From: Mactromeris polynyma
Taxonomy: Eukaryota; Mollusca; Bivalvia; Venerida; Mactridae
Direction of reading: 5' to 3'
Length of the DNA stretch: 64,000 nucleotides
Assembly (NCBI GenBank): GCA_032209605.1
Contig: JASFXZ010000005.1
Span: 28,880,905-28,944,904 of the forward strand
Shown here: piece by piece, positions 50,701 to 62,700 of the stretch
How the letters are laid out: each line of letters opens with the position of its first letter
Position numbering within the stretch: the first letter of the stretch is position 1
Made by a program: the position numbers and the translations under genes
The notes under the pieces: generated by a model
Told to the model about the DNA's origin: nothing
The model's database searches: none
Seen by the model: only the letters and a program-made list of their open reading frames with translations

Positions 50701-53700
50701 TTCTCCGCGAAGAATACATAAGGTCTTCTTAATGGAATGCAATGTTCGTTTTGTGCACACTTATTTGTAAACTACGAGAATGCTTACGACAATTTTGGAA
50801 CCGTTTCAAAATATCAGATGTAAATTTAACTTGTGGCAGTTTTATCGTCTTAATGAACCAGACAGAAAAACTAAATAAATTTCATCAATATTATCCATGA
50901 CATCAAAGGCTGAGTCTTTAAAACGTACACATTGTACGCACTCCTTATGACGTCATTGGAAACCAGTTTCAACAACTGACAACGTCATGTTGATTGTTTT
51001 GAAACATCGTTCCACTGAATGACGTCATTGGAAACACAACTTTAACATTGATGTCATCATACCAGTAAGTTTGACGCAAGTTGGATTCTACCTCAATTGA
51101 AACCCAATTGCCCCTTTGCCAAGGTCATATCGATGCTTTTGACACAATGTATCAAGTCGAAATGTCGCCATCTGAAGCACGTTTTTCAAATTTAATGACA
51201 TCATGTCGATGCTTTTGACACACAGTATCAGTTAGAAATTTCGTCTTCTACAAGCCATTTTTTCAAGTTTTGTGGCGTCATATCGGTAGTTTTGAAACAA
51301 TCTTTGATGAAATGACGTTTCATAATTGATTACGTCATATCAATGGTTTTCGACATTATAATATTATATCATTTAGAAACAAAGACATCTAATGAAGAAG
51401 TATAAACCATGTTTCTAAACACTTCAAGAACTTCTGCTAGACACTGTTGTTATTTGTTGTAGTTAATGTTTGTTGAGTCATTTTGATGTCACCGTCTGAG
51501 GTGAGTGATTTAAGCATGGCCCTGCTTTCGCCGTTAATTCGACTGCTACTTCTCTGGTTGTGTTTGTGAAACCTGGTAAGTTTTTGCCTATGCCACCATT
51601 TCTTGAAACATTTTACCACCTGAGCAAATCAAAAATAAAACACAACACAATATCAACAATAGATATACAGTACGTTACAATACACGGGATGATTTAAAAA
51701 AAGTCATTGCTGATATCATCACGGTCAGCTCGTAGTTTATTTTGTTTGAATGGCATGGAAACAATGCGTCGGTGTTTAATGTTACTATGGCAATAGTGTT
51801 TCAATCCGAATACAGGTTAACAATTAATGGGGCAAATAGTGATTGCCTGATCAATCCATTTCGTATGGACATAATTTACACATTTTGAAAAGATATCTGC
51901 TATGCAGTAAAACTTCACTTAAAGACCATCTCAAGAATAAGACCACCTCTAAACTACGAACGTAATTTGCAAGTCCATTTTCACTGTTTTGCTTTCATTC
52001 AAACTTAATATTAAGGGTCCTAAAGGTGGTCTTATAACTGAGGTTTTACTGTAGATGTTGTTAAAATACTCAAGTAAATATAGTGCTGTTATTATTCGAC
52101 TTTAACTCCAATATAGAGAGTGAAAAGGTGAAAATATGAGCTTAAACTGCAGTTTCAATTTATTATGATGCTATTTAAAACTAGGAGCTGACTGCTTTAA
52201 AAACTCATATGGAAATATTCATTTACAATATCAAACATTGTATGATAAAGCACTAAATAAATGACTTTTGGCACATACGAGTACTCATGCATACAAATAT
52301 TCACTACTTAATATATATCAACGAAACAAGACCACGGGACTGTTGAACCGCCATTTCTATGCAAATCAAACAAACCAATAGGAACAACTTCATACATTTA
52401 AAATTAATAATTAAAGTGGAGGTATTCCGAACAATTGAAAATTAAAAAAAAATGACGTCATGCATTACGTCATATATTTGGACTGATATTACAAACATTA
52501 TAGAAGAACAACAAGCTTTTCCACATACTTCATGAAGATAAAAAGGCTACACTACATGAACTATTTAAACCTTTAAGGCTGAATAAACTGACTGAACAAT
52601 AAACGTGACATACCTCTCCATTGAAAAAGCAGAACACGACTGACACAAACACGCCCTGAAAGGTTGATGAAACAAATCAAATACAAAATTAACCACCACT
52701 TTTTCTCATCTGTTTTTCTCAGATTCATGTCACTGTGCTACTTGAGACGACAGAATGTTACGATAGCACGCCTCGAAATAATAACACAGTAATCAAATAC
52801 TGATCTGGGGCACGTCGAATTGAAATGGGTTATTCGAAATCACGTATTATTCGAAATAAAAGTTCGTCGAATTGAAATGGGTTATTCGAAATCATGTATT
52901 ATTCGAAATAAAATTTCGTCGAATTGAAATGGGTTTTTCGAAATCATGTATTATTTGAAATAAAAGTTCGTCGAATTGAAATGGGTTATTCGAAATAATG
53001 TATTATTCGAAATAAAATTTCGTCGAATTGAAATGGGTTTTTCGAAATCATGTATTATTTGAAATAAAGTTCGTCGAATTGAAATGTTTTATTCGAAATA
53101 AAAGTTCGTCGAATTGAATTGGGTTATTCGAAATCATGTTTTATTCGAAATAAAATTTCGTCGAATTGAATTGGGTTATTCGAAATCATGTTTTTTTCGA
53201 AATAAATTTCGTACCCGACGAATTCGGTGCGACTGTATTTGGTTGATATGGTTGGAAAGAAACCGGGCAATAACAACGATAGTAACCCTAATACATTTAC
53301 ATGTATTACCTGGAACGATACAAGGAATGCCGATATCATCATGTAGACGTATTCACCAGACGATCCAGGAGGCGGTCTGAACGGAAAGGCGATGTATTGC
53401 AAACCCAGTAAGGGTATAAGAATCAATGTGGCCCGCACAGCACGCCTGAAATAGACATTCAGTATACATGAGTACGCCTTAAAGTCACATTTACGCATCT
53501 GAAAAACGCCATTCAGATTCATCACGGTAAATCTTGGTCTGTGAGTATTTTTACATTCAATTTTCAAAAATTCTTATAAACTCAAAGCAAGCGTATAGCA
53601 GTAATCCAGATTTATATCATATATTATTATACCATTATAATGATTTTAGACTCGTTTCAAAATCTCAATATTGAGGTTTGGAGCGCCTCACTCTTGATCA

Positions 53701-56700
53701 GCTGGTCTTAAGTTCGAATTACGCCTCGGTAGAAAGTGAACCGCGAACTTCACAACAGACCCCTGATTTAGGCGATGTACTGATTAGCGACCCAGGAAAC
53801 AGTCATCGAGAATGATTTATATAAGTTATAAACTTGTTTCACAATCGATATAAAATAAATAATTTTAATCTACGAAATATTTACACGTATCAACTGAACT
53901 ACATGTATTTCATGCAATGTTTCCGATATCCTATTTCATATAATTAATTCACCAGTTACCAATTGCCCAGAAAGACTTTCAAGATTACAGAACGTAAAGT
54001 ATATTTGTATTAATATGTTATCTGTGTGAACAGCAGTAACGTTAACTACCACGACCAGAAATATTATCAATTGTTTAGGAGAAGCTGCCATTTCGTTGAT
54101 GCTCATTCGCCAAGCTAGACTCATAACTCTAAGCGTTTCTACCGAAGGGTAAACTTTGTTTTAAAGGTACATAGTCATGCATCTTTTAAAAAATATGCTT
54201 AGTGGTAAATATGAGAAAATTAGCAGTTCATGCCTTCATACAAATGTACTCTACAACACTGTAATGTCATTTTAATTACATATTTCCCTGAATCATAAAT
54301 ACAAGATAATGGAACAGGTATTTTTCTATCGCCGAGTTAGCGCTAGCGTAGGAAATACCCGTATTGGACTCGTGTTCTGCAGTTCTATGAAATTCTTAGG
54401 AAAAGTTATAATCCTGTGTTTTAGAATATGTATGTATGAAGGCTTTTACTTGTCTCTTTCTCAATATTATCACTATGTGTATTTTAATAAACAATAAGAC
54501 TATCTACCTTTAAGTACAAACATTTACCGTCTGGTTTTGTTGCCGTTATTCTATATCAACTTGACATGAAGCAGACAGTCGCTGATTTATTTTCCTATCT
54601 CATATCAACAGACAAACATTTTCATCGAATGAGTCGATTGAGTTATGTCCAATATTTAAGATATATTGGATTCCCTTTCCTGCAAACTTTTCTAAGACAG
54701 TCATCCGATGCAATCAACATTTTGGGACAGTTTTTTGGCCATACGCGCACTGTAGACTACATTGGGCTCATCGAAAAAGGAGCATGTATTGTTACAATGA
54801 CAACATAATTCAAAGAACAGACTAGCCATGGTCAGTTAGACTAATAAAAAACAGTTTTATCATAGTTTACTTGACGTTTGTTATATAAATGGCATTGGAA
54901 CAATCAGTATCGTTCGATAAAAGAGAGATTAAATTGGATTAAATTGGAACGCAACGTAATCAAGACTGGCCGGACCGATGAACATCTCAGACTTGCTACA
55001 CAACAATGACAGATGAATTCCGAATGATGAGGGCGGTCATTATATATTATATATATATATATATCTTGGACATTACCTTGTCTGCATCGTCTCATTCGTG
55101 TGGACAGATCGCAACTTTGACACTAATATTCTCATGATGTTAATGGAAAATATGAAATTTATCTGAAAAAATAAGAAAAAAAAATTGGAAAAATCATGGA
55201 AGAAATAAAATTACAAATCGTCACAAGACAGAAAAAGACCCAACAAAAACAATGACAGTCTTACAAAAATCACATAAGTGTTATATTTTCTCAACATATT
55301 ATATTTTAATATTTCATCATTTTTACCACTGTATTTCTTTGAATGATAAATGTGACTGGTTTTATATATTGAGAGAGGTGAGGTACATTGATTTTCCCTA
55401 ACTATCAAAAGACAGAGAATAAGATGCTACAAGGAACGCCACATGTATAAGACAGTGCCTCTCCACACAGACCTCCGGGAAAACAACAATCCATAAAACA
55501 TTAGACATTGGATGAGGCTCAATGGTACATACGTAAGGGAACAAGGCGCAAGGGTGCTAATGACGATGCTTTCAGATGTAAATTGACTTTTAAAGATTTC
55601 GTTAAAATTATGAGAAATTCAAATTCAAATTATGCTACAGTGGAACCCGCTTATAAAGAATGTCTAGGGACCTGGAGATTTACTTCGTTATATTCAAACT
55701 GTATAGTTAAAAGTGCTAACTGGCTAGTATTATTTATCATAGTTTCTGAAAAAACTGTCAGGTATATCTTCCAATGGTTTTAATTGCAGTAAGCTATAAC
55801 AATTATGATTCAAACGAATTAAACACTCTTAAAGTCGATGTAAACGAGAAAATATCACGTCATTGTGCCAGATCACATTGTCATAATGTAGTTAATATTC
55901 TCAAAATACAAAATGGCGATTTAGCTCTTTTGACCAGTATAAGTGAAGAAAATGACAAAATGTGAAACACGTACGATAAGCGAAGCATTGATTGGCACTG
56001 CCAAAATCCAATGTAGACTTGAATCGCCGGTCCAGCATCTGAAAAAGAAATATATAGTGAATCGATGACCGTGACATCAGAAACAAGGAACATAGTCATA
56101 AATATGAGAAAATCGATGTGAATTGCCTTCATACAGATGTACTTTAATGTACTGTATTGTCACTTTTCTTATGTGTTTCCCAGAACCACAAATACGAGAG
56201 TTCGATACTGGTATTTTCTATCATGACCTACGCGTCGAGTTGGTGCTAGAATAAAAAAAACCTGTATCGGACTCGTGTTTTGCTTTTCTAGGGAAGCTTT
56301 TAAGCAAAGTCACAATGCAACGTTTGTAGAGTAAGTCTGTATGAAGGTATACTAACATGCTATTTTCTAAAAAAATATTACTTTCTATTTGCAACATGAC
56401 TTGAAAAAAGAAAAAAACAGTGGTGTATGACAAAGTTACAATTTTTTTAATTTTACGTCGGTATTTCAGGAAAGGGCTACCACTTTGGCAAACATGTTTC
56501 CCTAACTATATCCGACAGTAAAATCTCACTTTAGTTTCGTTTACAATTATATTTATTCATCACTTTAATTACAAGCGATTTCTTCGGTGTTATATTCTTT
56601 GAATTAAGGGCGAGTATATTGGTAAGAAACGAAGGAAATATTCATTGAGAGTGTTTTATATCAAAAGTAAGACCTTGTTGCCCATTCGATGTAAAATAAC

Positions 56701-59700
56701 CAACATTATGTTTGATATTCATGACAAAAATACATGCATACTTACTTAATCAAAATGCCTCCAAATTCACTTGGCAATATATATATCTACTTCGCTATTT
56801 CAAAAAGAAATTCTACAAATCTGTGAAAACTACACTGTACTTATTTTATATTTTACTATTTATGTTAAATATTTGTATGACTTTTGTAACTACCATCATA
56901 TTTCATTTTCAATCTTCACTATGCTCTGATGACTATTTCTCACTCACCGACTATATATGTGGCAAAAAAACTTTGTAAAATGTTTAAATGCCGAAATAAA
57001 ATGTATTGTATTGTATTGTACTTACTTAATGCTGTCATCGGCGCTTAGTGCACGAAATATCGTGTAAATAACAGTAGGCAAAATAGGAAACACTGAAAGA
57101 AGAAATAAATAGTTTTCACAATTATGATCACATTGATATACAGTATTGTCTACTGTCCACGCCTTTGGAGAAAGACGTTTACTTATTTCAGAAGGAGGAT
57201 GCGCCCTGAAAGGTATAACAAACTTACAAGCTCTTGGTGTCGAGCCAAATTATTTCTCTAGACTTGGCATTCACCAAAGTTGTATTCATATGTCCGCTAA
57301 TAGAAAGTACCACTATTTCACATACCGTTTATGACTATTATATGTACACTGAATTAAATCACATACTGCATACTTCTTTGACAGAGAAATTAGGTCAATC
57401 AATGAGTCTGTCTGGAAAAATATCTGCCAGCCCAAAGACTGTAAATCGCTATATGATTATCATTTCTTTTAATGTTTTTAGATGAATGTCAAATTCCCCT
57501 TTCTCCATGTGCAATTCATTCACTTGGTGTAATATAGTGACACAACCCTCCATTTTTCTTCACACATAAATATTTTGGATTTCATTACTTTTTCATGCAG
57601 AATTTCAAATAACAATGTATGACCATGAAGTAAAATTTCACATTTCAGCAGCAGCATCAATCGGCCATCATCCGAAACCAACATTTATATTAACTGACTG
57701 ATCTTATACAAAAAATGAGATAACTTGTTTCAGTACAAATTTATAATACTTCTACAAAAAATTATTGCTGTGTGAAAGGATTTTCAATTTATTGCATGTG
57801 ACACAAAATTAATATGAAAATACAATAATTACAATGGGAATTGTCGAAGTGTGAAAGAACTTTTGGAGGGCAGTGTAGGTAATCTTTCCACCACCCTTTG
57901 GGCTAGTGGCAACTTGTTTTCATGGAACCCTTTCCCTCCCTGTTGCCCCCCTTACTTTATCCATGGTTTTTCTGATATTCAGCCATAAAATTCCTTTCTT
58001 CAAAATGTCTTCAATAATAAGACCATTCTTGGGACCCTTATAAACTGGACTTCTTATTGAGTGTATCCTAATATTGAGATTGAATAAACTGGACTTGAAA
58101 ATTGTGTTCTTGATTTTGAGGTGGTTTTATTATTGATGTGGTCTTTAAGTGAGGTTAACAGTAGTATATTGGCTCATAAAACAGACATGTACTTACCCCA
58201 TCCGATTAGATAACATATTTTAAGAAGCTTCTTGTCTTTTGTAAATGTGATTACAATGAGTGCATGGAGATAGAAGCCCTCACAGAACATCCAAGCATAG
58301 TTACACACGGTAAAATAGTGTGTAAGCACGTGTAGAACTTGACACCATATCTGAAATGCATTGTGGGAAACAATGTTTAAATGATGTCATAACTGAGACG
58401 TTCTGTGAAGAAATGTGGTCAGAATGACGTCATAACTAAAATTGAATATATGTGTTAAATATGGTAAGAATGACGTCATGTCTGTAATGGAATGTGTTAA
58501 CTAAGGTAAGTTTGGCGTCATATTTGAAATGCAGTAGGGGATACATGCTAACAATGACGTCATAACTGAAATTAAATATTAGATTATGGTAAATATGATG
58601 TCATTACTGAAACAAAAATTTGAATCCATCTTAAACGTGACATCGTAACGGCAATGAAACTGAATTTAGAAAAGGTAAAACACAAAGCTTGGCATAAACA
58701 TGGATCAACATTATAAATACAGAATGAAAATACAGTTAAATTGAACAACATCAGTCAAGTGAATTGTGGGTGCAGTAGGCGAAAATGCAGACCGGTTTGA
58801 AAATAAGTTTCACAGTGGAAACTAGAACAAAAATGGACCAAGGAATAGCAAATAGACAGAACAGAATGTTGAAATGTTAGAAGCTAACTACAATGTAATG
58901 ATATACACTACCCCCTCCAAAAGTTCACACACTGACAGTTCCCATTGCAGTTAATGAATTTTCATACATTTGTGTCACATGCAATAAATTTAAAATGCTT
59001 TTTGACACAGCTATACTTTTATGTTGAAGTATATATAAATTTGTACTGAAACAAATTATCTTATTTTTTGTGTCAGATCATTTACACATACACATGTTGG
59101 TTTTGGGTGATGGCCGATTGATGCTGCTGCTAAGATGTGCAAATTGTTAATTCTTAACTATCCATCACAGAAGTGGAATGAATAATTTTACTTCATGGTC
59201 ATACATGTCTTATTTGAAATTCTGCATAAAAAAGTAAATGCAATTCAAACTGTTCATGTGTGAATAAACTTTTGGATGACAGTGTATGTTCATGAATGAA
59301 TAGAAGAAACATCTGTAGGGACTTATTTTAACATTAGGTAAATGAGTTAGCTTAAAGGAAACTATGTGTTAGGCGGCATGACACAAGATGGCAAGAATAT
59401 CTGTAAATCATGCCTGTCCGGCAATAAGATAGCGTAAAGCACAGAAACTCATTGTATCGCGAAATCTGTTTGCCATAAACGTAATTAATTCCTGATTTAT
59501 GAATGAATAGCCTTTCGTTGATTGAGTCGTGAATATTCCACTTTTGTCAATTTCGTAATGTAATTCCTTTCGGCAGAATCCGTTTTTACACGCTGTTACA
59601 AAAACCACCAAAGCGATGACAACAATTAAAAAAGATGCCAAACGTATTTTAATCAAGATGATAATCGTGAAATTTACGAGACAGTTTTAGAGTAAATATT

Positions 59701-62700
59701 CCCCAAAAGACTTAAAAAACAATTATAATGTCTTTCTACTTAATGGCAAATAATTTTAACAACATTCAGCGATTTTTTCCTCTCTACGTTCCACTCAGAA
59801 AGGCTAATGTATTGAGGAAACATGTTTCACTTGAAGAAGAGTTAAGTTATCGAGAAGACATGTGACACCAGTAAAAGCTAATTTATTGAGTAACAAGAAA
59901 TATCGTAAAGGTTATGGATTGTTGTGCAACATTAAAAATTGCCGAGATGTAACGATTGTTGGTCACTCAAGATTCTAATTGTATTTTGGTAATTAAGGTA
60001 ACGTACCCCATTATCGAAAGGTTAACCAATCCGCGTCAAGGTTACAAACGTTTTTCGGTTGACGAGGAGTTGGTTTAGTGGTTAACGTAAGATTTGATTG
60101 GTTTACACAACACTGATATGCAAATAGCAAAACCATGTAAGTACGGCTGCGCCGAAAAACATTAGACACTACAAGAAGAGCCAATTTGTTGAGCAAGAAT
60201 TTACGAACACGCAGAATGGTGACTTTCGAGCTGAAAGCTATGAGCTTTATGTGTACATGTAGTTTATTTCACTGACAGTCGCTCTTGACTTTAATTCTTT
60301 TACGATGGTGTGTAACAACATAAACTCAGCTAATCGCCATAATTTATACTACAGTCCAACAGTATTTACCTAGGACTAATGAATATTCCTATAGTCCGTT
60401 TTTAGTAGTTCGCTAGAGCAAATAGTTCTATGGCAATTTTCGATAGTCGCATCGCCTTAATATGAAAACTACTTTTCTGGAAGTGGCGCAAGAATAACAG
60501 GTAAGTGAATTGTTTTAAAATAGTTCAACATCTGAGCGTAACCTGCATAAAATACTCAATACTGGTAGAAATATTTACTGTGCAATTACATTAATTAATG
60601 ATTCAACAATGGACACTAATGATTGGTATTTTCTGTGAATCTGGAAGTGTTCAATACAAAACCAGTGTTCAATACCGAACAACTTAAGTGCTTTCAGCGC
60701 TTTGATTATATGCTTGAGAACATTTGATAATAAATTGCTGGAAGTGGTCAGGAAATGACAACATGTTTTGGAAAATATTGACCAACATGCTGAGAGTACA
60801 AACGAACGGTATTCTCAGATAATGTTAAATATACTTTACCAAACGCGCCAGACATCATCGGCGAAATGTTGACAGCCATTTTCATTTTAACTTTATGTAT
60901 ATTGTAAATCTTTTTTTTTTCACGATTAAATTTTCGCGAAAGTCTTGCCCAGAAGTATTTCTTTCGCGAAGTGATGATTTCGCGTCTTTCCTCCGTCGCG
61001 AATTAAAGATAAACGGAAATGGTTTGTGCAGTTGTTTGAACATCTATTAACAAATCAAATCGTTATACGCTCACATCGCTTGTAATACATATTAAGAGAG
61101 TATATACAATTTCGGATATGCACCAAATTCGTACATGCATGATTTTAGTCTCGACAATAATATGTTCGCGAGTAATTAGAATTCGCGAAATAACGCGAAA
61201 ATAACGTTGTCGCGAAAATAAAGTGATTTACAGTAATTATCACGTTCATCTTTAAACAGCGATTGTGCTAGAAGAGAGTATCGTAGGTTAATTAGTACCC
61301 GTTAAATGTTGTCTAATTATAAATGCATCGATAAAACTGAACAGAACTAAAATTGAACATAACACGATTAAAGCACGCAATGAAATGAATACGTAGGTCT
61401 AGTTTCGCAAAATGGTTTTAACATATAACAAACTGTTTTAACTGAAATATATTAATATTTGGATCTTGACTTATTCGAGCGAGCATTTTAAAATTTAGCC
61501 CCTACTGCCACCCCCCCCCCCCATACCCCAATTTCAATTACAGTTTTTGGCCATTTTATTTTTTCAATTGTTCGAAAAAAGTGTCAGTCTTCTACACGGC
61601 CTATAGGAATCTACGCCCCTGGCTATGCGGATAACTTCCCAATATGTATCAGAGATGGTGGACGGTGATTCGGGATGTATGTAAAAGCGTCAGGTATAAC
61701 ACACGTCTCATTGGTGTTCAAACCTACGACTGGCTTACGAATTCTCTACAGACTGAACTAATCGGGCAGGCAATTAAAACATGTACATTTGAGTGATTTG
61801 CAACCTCTTCTGTAAGTGATGTCAATTCAAGAAAACGCAACATGTGATGTCACTATTTGCAAGCAGGAAACAATATTTACTCCATATTGTCATATCGTTT
61901 TCATATTGCCATATGGGGCAAAAATTGCTTACTGTCAGTACATGTTGACGTCACATGTGACGTTTTCTGGAAACGACGTCACTTTAAGAAGAGGTTTGAA
62001 ATCGTACAGCGGCGCTCTAATAATAAAGATAGTTACCGGATTGTGGATCAAGGCGTCTGAATTCATCGGTACCATGCTGTAGTACATTATCCAGAGGGCG
62101 CCAGTGATTACGTATGACGTAAACAAATGCTTGTGAAGTGTCACACGAACGCATTTCAGCTGTCTGAAAGTAGACATAAATTGTAAGAGAAAATGTTGGC
62201 ATGATATATGAAACATTATTGCAAAATACATCTGTATGTAGATCTACACGCATTATGTTTATTTTTGCATGTGTCGCGTTCAAACTAAAAAGGCCACTGT
62301 ACTTAATTCCTAACTCGTTCTGAATTTGATTTGCATTTAAAAAGGACGAAATTGCATAGGTCATCACCTCCATTACGCAATGTCTTACCCTTCGATTTAG
62401 TTGATACTGTTTAATGCATATCATCATAAAGGTCTTCAACAAAGATTTAGAATGGAACCATAAGTTAGAACAGACTGTCGGAAATAACAATATGAACGAT
62501 TGATAATGTATTTATATACAGTCTGCCCACGACAATCTTTGAACTTACATTGTTAACATAATGAAAGTAAAAAGTTTAAACGATGTTTTGTAGTAAACAA
62601 ACCATTTGTAATTGGTGACTTGTTCATGAAATGAGCGCTGCTATGGGATTTACAACCTCTTCTGGAAGTGGCGTCTTTTTAAGACAACGCAACATGTGAT

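Noticed and set aside
52813..53213. CRISPR-like array
   Set aside because: Repeats adjoin without unique spacers, and the context is an animal intron. The same applies to the other tandem arrays.
56712..56978. Hydrophobic 88-residue frame on the plus strand
   Set aside because: Very AT-rich, antisense to a receptor intron, next to a retrotransposon-like tail, with no recognisable family.
62017..62490. A 157-codon frame on the minus strand
   Set aside because: It overlaps the TM2 exon but in a different frame; the class B motifs are in the other frame.
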